64,000 nt of DNA from Pseudomonadota bacterium (GTDB lineage Bacteria > Pseudomonadota > Gammaproteobacteria > Steroidobacterales > Steroidobacteraceae). Where the stretch lies: positions 1 to 64,000 of the forward strand of contig JADJXW010000021.1 in the NCBI GenBank assembly GCA_016720075.1. The letters are read 5' to 3'. Shown here in pieces: positions 43,067-52,079 of this stretch (position 1 is the first letter of the stretch; the number at the start of each line of letters is the position of its first letter). Position numbers and translations under genes: made by a program. The notes under the pieces are model-generated. The model saw nothing but the letters and a program-made list of their open reading frames with translations, was not told the origin of the DNA and did no database searches.

Positions 43067-44605
43067 ATGTTGCCGCCGAATGTCAGCTCCGCGGATTTCA
43101 ACCGCGCCATCGCCGCCTGGAAGCAGGCCGTGGGCGCGGACTGGGTGTTCACCTCCGATGAAGACGTGGCGCTGTACCGCGATGCGTATTCGCCCTGGTG
43201 GGACGAACCCGATGAGCGCAAGGCATCCGCGGCCGTTGCGCCCTACACGGTGGAACAGGTGCAGGCCGTGGTGCGCACCGCCAACCAGTACCGAATCCCG
43301 CTCTACGCCATCTCCACCGGTCGCAACCTCGCCTACGGCGGCTCGGCGCCTGTGTACAGCGGCAGCGTGGTGCTCGATCTCAAGCGCATGAACCGCGTGC
43401 TCGAGGTGAGCGAGCGCAATGCCTACGCGCTGGTGGAGCCCGGCGTCAGCTACTTCGACCTGCACGAGCACATCACGAAGCAGAAGCTGGATGTGTGGGT
43501 CGATCCGCCCGATCCGGGCTGGGGAAGCGTCATCGGCAATGCGCTGGATGGTGGCGGCGGCTGGACGGCCTTTCCTTTCCGTGATCACTTCGGCGCGCAT
43601 TGCGGCATGGAGGTGGTGCTGGCCAATGGCGAGATCGTGCGCACCGGCATGGGCGCGCTGGGCAACTCGAAGACCTGGCAGCACAACCGCTGGGGATATG
43701 GCCCGTGGGTGGATGGGCTGTTCCGCCAGGGCAACATGGGCGTGGTCACGAAGATGGGCTTCCATCTCATGCCGCGCCCAGAGGCCATGCAGACCGCGAC
43801 GGTCCAGGGTGCGCGGGAGGAGGACATCATCCCGCTGCTCGACACCATGAACCTGCTCGAGAACCAGCTGGCAGTGAACGGCTCCACTTCGCTTTTCGGC
43901 GGGATGCGCATCCCCGGCATGCCGGGCAGCGGTGCCGCGATGTGGACGCTGCAGCTGCCGATCTACGGCCCCGAGAAGGTGGTACGCGCGCAGATGGAGT
44001 ACTGCCGCGAGAAGTTCGCGAAGGTCCCCGGGGCGACGTTCACCGAGGGGGAGCTGTTCCGCACTCCTCTCGACGAAGCCACGCTGAACCGCGTGCGCAA
44101 GGTCAGCTTCGGCGTGCCCGATCTTTCCACCTTCGGCATGCTGGGTCGCAACCCGCAGAACCCCGCGCCGCCGGGCGGGCACATCGGCTTCTCTCCCATC
44201 ATCCCGCGCACCGGCGAGGCCGTGCTCGAATACCTGCGCTTCTACACCAGCAACCTGCAGGCCGTATCCGAGGGCGGCACGCTGCGCTTCGTCGGGCCGG
44301 TGTTCATGACCAACTGGGATCGGTCCCTGGTGGCGATGATCATGTTCCCGATCGGGCGCGACAAGGTGATGAACGCCAAGATGCGCGCCGCCTTCGAGAA
44401 ATGGGTACACCTGGCCGCCGAGCGCGGCTGGGCCGAATACCGCGCGCCGGCCGGCTTCCAGGACCTGTGCGCGAAGACCTACTCCTACAACAACCACGCG
44501 CTCACGCGCTTTCGCGAGACCATCAAGGATGCGGTGGATCCCAACGGCATCCTCTCGCCGGGTCGCTATGGCGTGTGGCCCAAGCACCTGAGGAAAGGCC
44601 GATGA
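43067..44605 (+). CDS. FAD-linked oxidoreductase of the p-cresol methylhydroxylase/vanillyl-alcohol oxidase family
   Basis: The 512-residue flavoprotein has an FAD-binding PCMH-type domain: PLYAISTGRNLAYGGSAPVY (FAD pyrophosphate loop), VDPPDPGWGSVIGNALDGGG and HFGAHCGMEVVLANGEIVRT. A C-terminal cap ends in AVDPNGILSPGRYGVWPK. It resembles PchF-type subunits that hydroxylate or oxidise para-alkylphenols and pass electrons to a cytochrome c, and such a cytochrome follows with ATGA overlap. Covalent FAD attachment cannot be decided here. The substrate is unknown. Confidence 0.86.
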   Translation: MLPPNVSSADFNRAIAAWKQAVGADWVFTSDEDVALYRDAYSPWWDEPDERKASAAVAPYTVEQVQAVVRTANQYRIPLYAISTGRNLAYGGSAPVYSGSVVLDLKRMNRVLEVSERNAYALVEPGVSYFDLHEHITKQKLDVWVDPPDPGWGSVIGNALDGGGGWTAFPFRDHFGAHCGMEVVLANGEIVRTGMGALGNSKTWQHNRWGYGPWVDGLFRQGNMGVVTKMGFHLMPRPEAMQTATVQGAREEDIIPLLDTMNLLENQLAVNGSTSLFGGMRIPGMPGSGAAMWTLQLPIYGPEKVVRAQMEYCREKFAKVPGATFTEGELFRTPLDEATLNRVRKVSFGVPDLSTFGMLGRNPQNPAPPGGHIGFSPIIPRTGEAVLEYLRFYTSNLQAVSEGGTLRFVGPVFMTNWDRSLVAMIMFPIGRDKVMNAKMRAAFEKWVHLAAERGWAEYRAPAGFQDLCAKTYSYNNHALTRFRETIKDAVDPNGILSPGRYGVWPKHLRKGR

Positions 44606-44964
44606 AGCGCGCGCTGAAGCTCTCGGCCCTGGCGCCCGTGGTGCTGGCCGCGGGACTGTTCGCTTCGTTCGCCCCCGCCGCGGAGCCGGCGCAGCAGGTG
44701 TCGGGCGAAGCCGTCTACAAGCGCTGGTGCACGCACTGCCACTCGCCGGGTCGCGGCAATCCGGGCACCGATTCGCTGCAGGTGAAGTACGGCGGCAAGC
44801 TGCCTGCCGTGCTGCTCGAACGCAGCGACCTGTCACCGCAGGCCGTGGCGCAGTTCGTGCGCACGGGTGTTCTATCCATGCCACCGTTCCGGAAGACCGA
44901 AGTCACCGACGCGGAACTGGCCGCCGTTTCCGCGTACGTGGCGCAGAAATTCCCGAAACCCTGA
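44602..44964 (+). CDS. Periplasmic c-type cytochrome (PchC/PchX-like partner)
   Basis: The ATG at 44602 overlaps the flavoprotein stop. The 120-residue protein has a signal peptide (LAPVVLAAGLFASFAPAAEP), one heme site CTHCH (residues 43-47) and a likely axial Met in VLSMPPFRK. It is probably the electron acceptor subunit for the flavoprotein, handing electrons to the respiratory chain. Confidence 0.9.
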   Translation: MKRALKLSALAPVVLAAGLFASFAPAAEPAQQVSGEAVYKRWCTHCHSPGRGNPGTDSLQVKYGGKLPAVLLERSDLSPQAVAQFVRTGVLSMPPFRKTEVTDAELAAVSAYVAQKFPKP

Positions 44965-44972
44965 GGGTTCCC

Positions 44973-45866
44973 ATGTCAAACCGCTTCAAGCCGTTCCTTA
45001 TGCTCCTGTTGGTGGCCGCGATGGGCAGCGCGCAGGCGGAAAGCTGGCAGGGCACCGGCCCCATGCCGCTCGATTACCGCGCCTACATCCGCGATTTCAA
45101 CACCGGCGATGACCGCGGTCTGGTCGAGAAATACTTCACGCCCGACACGCAGATGATCACCGGCAGCGGCGTGCGCTCGGGTCACAAGGGGCTGAACGAG
45201 TTCCTGGCCGATGCGCACAATGGCGTGCGCGAGATCATCCGGCCGCAGGTGGTGATGTGGGACGCCGACCACATCTTCGCCGAGATCGACATGGACTTCG
45301 TCGCCTCGAAGGCGCGCCCGGATTTCGTGTTCGGCCCGATGCAGGCCGGCGACATCCGCACCGTGAAGTTCTTCGCGCAGTACACCGTGGTGAACGGCAA
45401 GGTGAAGACGCTCAAGACCATGACCTGGCCGGCTGAGAAAGGCGTCACCAAGGCGCCGCGGCTGGGCGATGCCGCCGGCCAGCGCGCCTCGTTCCTGGCC
45501 TACACGCGGGCGTTCTCGAGCGGACTGCCCGAGAAGTATTCGGCGTTCTACACCGATGACGTGAAGCTCACGCTGAGCTCGGTGGGCGTGCTCAATGGCA
45601 AGCAGGCCATCGTCGACTTCTACACGAAGATGTTCCGGACGGTTCGCGAGGACCTGGAGATCCGCCAGATCGTGTTCGACGACCACGCCATCGTGGGGGA
45701 TTTCACCAGCGTGTTCACGGCCGTCGGGGATGCGCCGGACTTCGTGGTTGCGCCGCTGAAGAAGGGCGAATCCATCCGTGTGCCGGTGTTCGTCTACTAC
45801 ACACTGCGCGACGGGCTGATTTCGGAGATTCGGGTGGCCCGCTCGGGAGCACCCACCCGTCCTTAA
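44973..45866 (+). CDS. Exported protein with two SnoaL/NTF2-like domains
   Basis: ATG 44973 follows GAGGG. The 297-residue protein has a signal peptide (FLMLLLVAAMGSAQA) and two NTF2-like units. The first covers YRAYIRDFNTGDDRGLVEKY to KTLKTMTWPA, the second YTRAFSSGLPEKYSAFYTDD to SEIRVARSG. Duplicated SnoaL folds can act as isomerases, hydratases or simple binding modules. Being last in the flavoprotein-cytochrome operon, it may process the oxidation product. No catalytic residue can be assigned. Confidence 0.78.
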   Translation: MSNRFKPFLMLLLVAAMGSAQAESWQGTGPMPLDYRAYIRDFNTGDDRGLVEKYFTPDTQMITGSGVRSGHKGLNEFLADAHNGVREIIRPQVVMWDADHIFAEIDMDFVASKARPDFVFGPMQAGDIRTVKFFAQYTVVNGKVKTLKTMTWPAEKGVTKAPRLGDAAGQRASFLAYTRAFSSGLPEKYSAFYTDDVKLTLSSVGVLNGKQAIVDFYTKMFRTVREDLEIRQIVFDDHAIVGDFTSVFTAVGDAPDFVVAPLKKGESIRVPVFVYYTLRDGLISEIRVARSGAPTRP

Positions 45867-45946
45867 GAAATTGCTGGGTCCGGGCAACGAAAAAATCCCG
45901 CTAAATTCCTGCACATGCAGGATATTGTTGCGAAAAGGTCACAACT

Positions 45947-45965
45947 GGTAATGAGAATCATAGTA
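45947..45965 (+). promoter_or_regulatory. Fur-box-like site upstream of the TonB-dependent receptor
   Basis: GGTAATGAGAATCATAGTA agrees at 14 of 19 positions with the Fur consensus (GATAATGATAATCATTATC), including the central AATGANAATCAT. It lies 124 bp before the receptor ATG. A 7-bp inverted repeat centred on CCTGCACATGCAGG (45908-45921) is just upstream. Confidence 0.5.
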
Positions 45966-46026
45966 TTCGCGATACGATGATTGTCGCCAGCTTGTGCGGG
46001 CAACTGCCGGGACGTTATACGGATAC

Positions 46027-46046
46027 CGCAGGCTTGAAGGCCTGCG
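46027..46046 (+). promoter_or_regulatory. Small hairpin in the TonB receptor leader
   Basis: CGCAGGC (46027-46033) and GCCTGCG (46040-46046) are perfect arms around TTGAAG, about 42 nt before the start codon. It could stabilise the mRNA or affect translation. No T-tract follows. Confidence 0.35.
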
Positions 46047-46088
46047 ATTTCTGACTATCCAATTGCCCACAAGTTCTAGGGGGACTAA

Positions 46089-49000
46089 ATGACTTCACGT
46101 AACGTGGCCGCAAGGCCCGTGCTTTCGCGCGCCAGTTCAACTCGCTGGCTCGTCTCCGCTGCGGTCGCAGCGGCGGTCGCCGGCAGCACTTTCTCGATGC
46201 CTTCATTCGCAGCCGAGGAAACCGAAGAGCTGGCCGAAGTGACTGTGACCGGTTCGCGCATCGTTCGCCGCGACCTGGAAGCCAGCAGCCCTGTCGTCAC
46301 GGTCTCGAACGAGCAGTTCGAGCGTTCGTCGACGACCAGCCTCGAAACCACGCTGAACCAGCTGCCGCAGTTCGCGCCCGCCGGTTCGCAGTTCGTTTCC
46401 GGCGCGCAGTCTGGCCCGACCAGCACGCCCGGCGCCGCCACGCTGAACCTGCGCGGCATCGGTGCCAACCGCAACCTGGTGCTGATCGACGGTCGCCGTC
46501 CGCAGCCGGCCAACGCCTCGCTGGTGGTCGACATCAACACCATTCCGCAGGCCGCCATCCAGGGCGTGGAAGTGATCACCGGTGGTGCCTCGGCCGTGTA
46601 CGGCCCCGACGCCATCGCCGGCGTGACGAACTTCCTGCTGAAGCGCGACTTCCAGGGCCTGTCGCTCGACGTGCAGACGGGCATCACGCAGGAAGGCGAC
46701 GGCAGCGACACCAAGGTCAGCGCCCTGATGGGCATGAACGCGGCCGACGGCAAGGGCAACATCATGGTCGGCCTGGATTACTCCAAGCGCGGCTCGGTGT
46801 TCCAGCGCGATCGTGACTTCTTCGTCGATGGCTGGCGCGACACGCGCAATGCCGGCGGCGATTTCATCCAGCGCGCGGCCTACGTGGCCACGGGCAATGC
46901 GCCCACGCAGGGCGCGGTCAACTCCGTGCTGCCGGTGGCGGGCGTCGCCCCCACGTCGATCTTCTACTTCAACTCCGACGGTTCGGCCTTCGTGGCGCAG
47001 AACGCCATCGGCTACACCGGCCCGTACAACCAGCTGTCGCCGGGCCTCGGCAACAACGTGTACGACCGCGACGACATGATGACGCAGCAGGCCAGCGGCC
47101 TGCTGGACCAGCGCTACACCACGGCGCACCTGTCGACGCCGGCCGAACGTCACTCGCTGTTCCTCAAGGGCAACTACGAGATCAACGAGTACGTCAACGC
47201 CTTCGTGCAGGCCAACTACGTGAACTCCAAGGTCACCACGCTGGGCAACTATGCGCCGGCCGTGACGCTGTGGTCGGTTTCGATTCCGCGCGACGACATC
47301 GTGCACACCGGCACCGTGGCCGGCGGCCCGACCGTGGCGGCCAACACCACCGTGCGCCGCACGCTGCCCTCCGAACTGACCACGCTGCTGAACTCGCGCA
47401 CGCGTACCGTCAATGGCAACCCCATCAGCGCCGCCAACGAAAACTGGCAGCTCTACCAGGTGCCGCAGTACTTCGGCGCGCTGGAAGCCACCAACACCTC
47501 CAACGTCTGGCAGATGCTGGTGGGCCTGAACGGCAAGATGGGCATCAGCGACTGGACCTGGGAATCGTATTTCGCGCGCGGCACCACCAAGACCGACGCC
47601 GAGATCCCGATGCCCTCGCTGCAGCGCTACCAGCTGCTGGCGGCGGCGCCGAACTTCGGCGCCAATGCCACGGGCACCGCGGCCATCATCGGACCGGCGA
47701 GCCCCGGCGGTCGTGGCTACTCGCTGACCTGCACCAGCGGCCTGCCGATCTTCAACGAGTTCACGCCGTCGGCGGATTGCATCAAGAGCATGGAAATCCG
47801 CGGCAAGCAGCTCACGCTGGTTGACCAGGACGTGTTCGAGGCCAACATGCAGGGCCGCGGATTCGACCTGCCGGCCGGTGAAGCCCGCTTCGCGCTCGGT
47901 GTGGCCTATCGCAAGAACAGCTTCCGCTTCGACCCGAGCTATCCGGTGGAAGCGATCCTGGACAACCCGATCGGCCTGTTCGCCTCGAACAGCACCAGCG
48001 GTTCCACCAATGTGAAGGAAATCTACGGCGAGTTGCTGGCTCCCGTTCTGCCGGGCCTCGACCTGGAACTGGGCTATCGCCTGTCGGACTTCAACACGGC
48101 CGGCACCGAGAGCACCTGGAAGGCGCTGTTCACGTGGAAGGCGCTGGATCAGGTCAGCTTCCGCGGCGGCTACCAGGTGGCCACCCGCGCGCCCAACACG
48201 GCGGAACTGTTCGCCGGCAACCGCCTCGAGGTGGTGGGCTTCCCGGGCGTGGATCCCTGCTCGGCTGCCACCGACCACCTGTGGGGCAACCGTGCGGAGA
48301 ACACGAACCGCGCGCAGGTGCAGGCTGTCTGCCGCGCCTGGGTCAACCAGGCTCGTGGCGTCGCGCTCACGGACACCACGTCGCTGTATGACACGCAGAC
48401 CTTCAACACCGGCGTGGTCGTGAACGGTCGGACGATGGGCCCCGGCGCCAATGGCTTCACCCGCCAGAACCCGCCGTACTTCCCGCTGGAAATCGAGACC
48501 GAGAAGGGCAACCCCAATCTCAGCCCCGAGAAGGCCAAGACCATCACTCTCGGCACGATCATCAGCGAACCGTTCGGCCTGCAGGGGCTCACGGCGACGA
48601 TCGACGCGTATCAGATCCGCATCACGGACACGATCTCGCGCCTGTCGTCGTTCACGGCCTACTACAACTGCCTGAACGCCAACGGCACCAGCAACCCGAC
48701 GTATGACTTCAACAACGAGTACTGCCAGCTCATCGATCGCAACGGCACGACGGGCGATCGCGAGAACGTCGATTCGCTGTTCCTGAACCTCGGCAAGCTC
48801 AACACCCGCGGCATCGACGTGGCCATCAACTGGCGCGGCGACGTGGGTCCGGGCACGCTGACGGCAGGCACGGCCATCAACTACCTGCTGCAGTACAAGT
48901 ACCAGCCGGACTCGACCGCTCCGTTCCGCGATGCCAAGGGCACGCTGGATCAGGGTGGCCAGTACGACTACCGTGCGTTGACGACGCTGGGCTACTCGCT

Positions 49001-49301
49001 CGGCGCCTTCGACTTCGGCGTGCAGTGGCGCTTCCTGCCGGGTATCGATCCGGCCGACAAGGCCCTGCTGCCGAACACCACGGTGGGTGGTGCGGGCGCG
49101 TACAGCGTGTTCAACCTGACGGGCGGCTGGGACCTGGGTCCCGTCAAGCTGCGCGCCGGTATCGACAACGTGCTGAACCGCCGCCTGCCGATCGTCGGCG
49201 AGAACCTGGCTGTGGGTGACACCAACAGCAACCAGACCAACCTGAACTACTACGACGGTCTGGGTCGCCGGTTCTTCATCGGTGCGAAGGCTACGTTCTG
49301 A
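46089..49301 (+). CDS. TonB-dependent outer-membrane receptor
   Basis: ATG 46089 follows AGGGGG. The 1070-residue protein has a long signal peptide ending SMPSFAAEE. A TonB-box-like ELAEVTVTGSRIVRRDLEAS follows, then a plug domain (NLRGIGANRNLVLIDGRRPQ and VEVITGGASAVYGPDAIAGV). The beta-barrel ends in an aromatic strand (FFIGAKATF). Barrel signature EKGNPNLSPEKAKT is present. Such GSRI-type receptors import siderophores, peptides or glycans; the Fur-like site favours iron, but the substrate is not certain. Confidence 0.95.
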   Translation: MTSRNVAARPVLSRASSTRWLVSAAVAAAVAGSTFSMPSFAAEETEELAEVTVTGSRIVRRDLEASSPVVTVSNEQFERSSTTSLETTLNQLPQFAPAGSQFVSGAQSGPTSTPGAATLNLRGIGANRNLVLIDGRRPQPANASLVVDINTIPQAAIQGVEVITGGASAVYGPDAIAGVTNFLLKRDFQGLSLDVQTGITQEGDGSDTKVSALMGMNAADGKGNIMVGLDYSKRGSVFQRDRDFFVDGWRDTRNAGGDFIQRAAYVATGNAPTQGAVNSVLPVAGVAPTSIFYFNSDGSAFVAQNAIGYTGPYNQLSPGLGNNVYDRDDMMTQQASGLLDQRYTTAHLSTPAERHSLFLKGNYEINEYVNAFVQANYVNSKVTTLGNYAPAVTLWSVSIPRDDIVHTGTVAGGPTVAANTTVRRTLPSELTTLLNSRTRTVNGNPISAANENWQLYQVPQYFGALEATNTSNVWQMLVGLNGKMGISDWTWESYFARGTTKTDAEIPMPSLQRYQLLAAAPNFGANATGTAAIIGPASPGGRGYSLTCTSGLPIFNEFTPSADCIKSMEIRGKQLTLVDQDVFEANMQGRGFDLPAGEARFALGVAYRKNSFRFDPSYPVEAILDNPIGLFASNSTSGSTNVKEIYGELLAPVLPGLDLELGYRLSDFNTAGTESTWKALFTWKALDQVSFRGGYQVATRAPNTAELFAGNRLEVVGFPGVDPCSAATDHLWGNRAENTNRAQVQAVCRAWVNQARGVALTDTTSLYDTQTFNTGVVVNGRTMGPGANGFTRQNPPYFPLEIETEKGNPNLSPEKAKTITLGTIISEPFGLQGLTATIDAYQIRITDTISRLSSFTAYYNCLNANGTSNPTYDFNNEYCQLIDRNGTTGDRENVDSLFLNLGKLNTRGIDVAINWRGDVGPGTLTAGTAINYLLQYKYQPDSTAPFRDAKGTLDQGGQYDYRALTTLGYSLGAFDFGVQWRFLPGIDPADKALLPNTTVGGAGAYSVFNLTGGWDLGPVKLRAGIDNVLNRRLPIVGENLAVGDTNSNQTNLNYYDGLGRRFFIGAKATF

Positions 49302-49334
49302 TCTGACCCATTAGGGTCGACCCATCCGGGTGCA

Positions 49335-49367
49335 GGGCGGTGGATCGCAAGATCCACCGCCCTTTTT
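49335..49367 (+). terminator. Strong Rho-independent terminator after the TonB receptor
   Basis: GGGCGGTGGATC (49335-49346) pairs perfectly with GATCCACCGCCC (49351-49362) through a GCAA tetraloop, followed by TTTTT. It starts 33 bp after the receptor stop. Confidence 0.92.
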
Positions 49368-49389
49368 CTTGTCCGTGTGAATCCGGTGG

Positions 49390-50469
49390 CTAGCGCGTGG
49401 TCCGGCTGCGGATGAACTGCGTGATGATCCACTTCTCGCCGCGCGTGGTGGGGCACCCGGCGTGCAGCGTGCGCACATCCGGCTGCATGTCGGGCAACGC
49501 GTTGACGAAATACACGCCATCGCCAGTGCGACCGCGATGCGAGAACCCCAGCTTCGGGAAGGCGGTCTCGCCGCCCTCGTAGTCATCGTTGAGATAGAGC
49601 AGGAAGGTCACCACCCGCTGCCCGTTGCGCGCGATCTCGGCGGCATAGTCGGGCACGGATTTCGGATCGACGAAATCGAAGTGATCGGCGATCTGCTCGC
49701 CCGGCGCGTAGTGCAGCACATTGGGCGCCTCCATGTGCCGCTCCGGCACGCCGCAGGCCGCCGACATGCGCGCCTGCAGCAGCACATGCGCCAGCTCCAC
49801 GCGCCGCAGGTCGAAGTTGGCCAGCGTGTTGTTGCGATGGGCCATCACCACATCGGTTTGCTGCACGGGATCGTAGACACGCGCCGGCTCCATGCGTCCC
49901 GGCGTCAGCGAGATGAAGAACTCGCACAGCTCGGGTCGCGCCAGGCCCGCGAAGGCCACCACGCGCGGATCGTCTGACTTCACCTGCGGCGCCGGCGCGC
50001 GTCGCCAGGCTTCAAGATCGATGGTGGCCGCCAACGCGCGCCAGGGGGAACCGGCGACTGGCGCCGCGCTGCCGGTGCTCGCAACACGCTTGGCCAGCGC
50101 GCGATCATCGGCCAGCGCCAGCAGCTGGGCTTGCGAATTCGTCCAGCCGGCTTCGGCCGAGCGACACAGCCAGTCCAGCGCGCGCCGCCAATCGGCCATG
50201 CCGCCATTACCCAACGCGAGCACGCCGGCGGCCCGCGCGGCGCCCTCGCCGAATCCCTTCGCGCAGGCCTCGCCGATGAACTGCAGGCCTTCTTCCGGCA
50301 GCAATGGTGAGTTCTGCCCGGTGAGCAGCCGCATGCCCAGCTGTTCCATGCAGGCCATGTCCCCGGCGCCCGTGCCGCGGGCAAGGCAGTTGATGGCTTC
50401 GTCGAAATTCCCGGCCGCATCGAACTGGGCAGCGCGCGCCAGTTCCGGATGCGTTGCCTGGCCGTTCAC
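49390..50469 (-). CDS. 2-oxoglutarate/Fe(II) prolyl-4-hydroxylase-like protein with Sel1-like repeats
   Basis: The best start is GTG 50469, 2 nt after the ctaA stop, giving 359 residues; the longer frame antisense to ctaA is not used. The N-terminal part has Sel1-like helical repeats (PEEGLQFIGEACAKGFGEGA and RRALDWLCRSAEAGWTNSQ). The C-terminal dioxygenase has iron ligands in IADHFDFVD and LHAGCPTTRGEKWIITQF, with the last Lys for 2-oxoglutarate. Its location after heme and oxidase assembly genes is unexplained. Substrate unknown. Confidence 0.85.
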   Translation of the reverse strand: MNGQATHPELARAAQFDAAGNFDEAINCLARGTGAGDMACMEQLGMRLLTGQNSPLLPEEGLQFIGEACAKGFGEGAARAAGVLALGNGGMADWRRALDWLCRSAEAGWTNSQAQLLALADDRALAKRVASTGSAAPVAGSPWRALAATIDLEAWRRAPAPQVKSDDPRVVAFAGLARPELCEFFISLTPGRMEPARVYDPVQQTDVVMAHRNNTLANFDLRRVELAHVLLQARMSAACGVPERHMEAPNVLHYAPGEQIADHFDFVDPKSVPDYAAEIARNGQRVVTFLLYLNDDYEGGETAFPKLGFSHRGRTGDGVYFVNALPDMQPDVRTLHAGCPTTRGEKWIITQFIRSRTTR

Positions 50470-50471
50470 GT

Positions 50472-51527
50472 CTACACCCGGCGCAGTGCGCGATTCAGTG
50501 CCAGCGTGGACAGCAGCAGCAGCGCCGCGCCGGCGTTGTGCGCCGTGGCCAGCCACAGCGGGAAGCCGCGCATCACCATCGAGATGCCGATGACCAGCTG
50601 CAGCGCCAGCGCCAGCAGCACGGCCACCGCCGCCCAGCGGGTGTGCACCTCGTGGCTCGCGCGCAGCGCGGCGATGCCGGCGAACAGCAGCGCGAGCGTC
50701 GCCACGATCGCGCCCAGCCGGTGCGTGAAATGGATGGCCACGCGCGCCGGATGCTGCAGCACGCCGCCCTCGTAGTTGATGCCGAGCCCGCGCCACAGCA
50801 CGAAGGCATCCTTGTAGTCTGCTTCAGGCCACCAGGCGCCCTGGCACTTGGGGAAATCCGGGCAGGCGACGGCGGAATAGTTGGTGCTGGTCCAGCCGCC
50901 GAGCATGATCTGCAGCGCCAGCGCGACCACGCCGATCAACGCGGCGCGCCGCACGCCCATGGGCGCGGGCCGCACCAGCGCGGAGTGCAGGCCGCCACCG
51001 GCCGACGAAGTGCCGCCTGCCCAGGGACCTGAAGATCGCCGCCGCAGGCTCAGCCACAGCCACCACAGCATCGACAGCGTGGTGAGGCCGAACACCAGGT
51101 GCAGCGTGACGATCAGCGGCTTGAGCAGCAGCGTCACCGTCCACATGCCCAGCAGGCCCTGGAAGATCACCAGCACCACCAGCGCCATCGGCAGCCCCGG
51201 CGACACACCCACCTGCCGGCGCCACAGGAAGGTCAGCACCGCGTTCACGACGATGATGAGACCCAGCGTCGAGGCGCCATAGCGATGGATCATCTCGCGC
51301 CAGGCCTTGCCCACGTGCAGCGGGGCCTGCGCGGTTGCCGCATCCAGAGTGCCATCGGATGCCGCTGCGGCGGCGCCGACCGGCGTGACATGCCCGTAAC
51401 AACCCGGCCAGTCCGGGCAGCCCAGTCCCGCATCCGTCAGGCGCACATAGGCGCCGAACACCACCACGCAGAAGGCCAGCAGCATGGCGGCCAGCGCGAG
51501 GCGACGGAGGATTCGGATGCGATGCAT
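50472..51527 (-). CDS. ctaA: Heme A synthase (COX15/CtaA)
   Basis: The 351-residue membrane protein converts heme O to heme A for cytochrome aa3 oxidase. The N-terminal AYVRLTDAGLGCPDWPGCYG is the family signature with paired cysteines. The WREMIHRYGASTLG region and IHFTHRLGAIVATLALLFAG carry conserved heme histidines. It works together with cyoE, found at 62.8 kb. Confidence 0.95.
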   Translation of the reverse strand: MHRIRILRRLALAAMLLAFCVVVFGAYVRLTDAGLGCPDWPGCYGHVTPVGAAAAASDGTLDAATAQAPLHVGKAWREMIHRYGASTLGLIIVVNAVLTFLWRRQVGVSPGLPMALVVLVIFQGLLGMWTVTLLLKPLIVTLHLVFGLTTLSMLWWLWLSLRRRSSGPWAGGTSSAGGGLHSALVRPAPMGVRRAALIGVVALALQIMLGGWTSTNYSAVACPDFPKCQGAWWPEADYKDAFVLWRGLGINYEGGVLQHPARVAIHFTHRLGAIVATLALLFAGIAALRASHEVHTRWAAVAVLLALALQLVIGISMVMRGFPLWLATAHNAGAALLLLSTLALNRALRRV

Positions 51528-51530
51528 GGC

Positions 51531-52079
51531 TTATCCGATGTGCGAGAGCTTGAGCAGTTTCTTCATGTCCTCGAGCAGGCCGCGCGGGTTCTGGCGCACG
51601 TCGAAGCGCAGCACGATGTTGCCCAGCGGATCGATGACAAAAAGGGATTGCGGCAGATCCTTGGTCGGCAGCACGGCCAGCAGCGCGTCGCGCTGGGCGG
51701 AGGCATCGATGGCGACGATACCTTTGTGCGCGGCATCGAGGTATTCGCGGTTGCAGCAGCGGTCCGTGGCCAGCAGCACCCAGTTCACGCGGACGGTATC
51801 GGCGGCGAGCGAGAGCCGCGTCTGGCGCGCGAACACCAGCGCCGTCTGGCAGTCGGTGTCGCAGGCGCCATCACCCACCCAGGCCAGCGCCCACTTGCCC
51901 TCGAGCGACTGCGACAGCGCGGGAAGCTGGCGGATAGGCTGCAGCAGTTCGCCGTGGTTGGTATTGCCCGCCGGACGCCAGCCGCTGTAGTAGGCGGCGA
52001 AGGCCAGCGCCAGCGGCAGGAAGAACAGCGCCACCAGCAGCAGCAACATGCGACGTGAGCGCGTCCGCGATTCAGTCAT
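51531..52079 (-). CDS. Membrane-anchored thioredoxin-like cytochrome oxidase assembly protein (SCO-related)
   Basis: From ATG 52079 the protein has 182 residues, with one N-terminal membrane helix (RMLLLLVALFFLPLALAFAA). A thioredoxin-like domain follows: WALAWVGDGACDTDCQTALV and PQSLFVIDPLGNIVLRFDV. The CxxxC copper motif is degraded to CDTDC, so it may be redox-active rather than a classic SCO1. It sits between SURF1 and ctaA, as is common in proteobacteria. Confidence 0.75.
   Translation of the reverse strand: MTESRTRSRRMLLLLVALFFLPLALAFAAYYSGWRPAGNTNHGELLQPIRQLPALSQSLEGKWALAWVGDGACDTDCQTALVFARQTRLSLAADTVRVNWVLLATDRCCNREYLDAAHKGIVAIDASAQRDALLAVLPTKDLPQSLFVIDPLGNIVLRFDVRQNPRGLLEDMKKLLKLSHIG

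Noticed and set aside
42881..44884. 667-codon minus-strand frame opposite the flavoprotein
   Set aside because: Arg/Ala/His-rich antisense frame with no recognisable fold; the flavoprotein and cytochrome on the plus strand are well supported.
46203..48278. 691-codon minus-strand frame opposite the TonB receptor
   Set aside because: Low-complexity antisense shadow of a well-supported receptor gene.
49390..50796. Hydroxylase start at 50796
   Set aside because: The extra N-terminus is antisense to ctaA and is low complexity; GTG 50469 lies directly after the ctaA stop.
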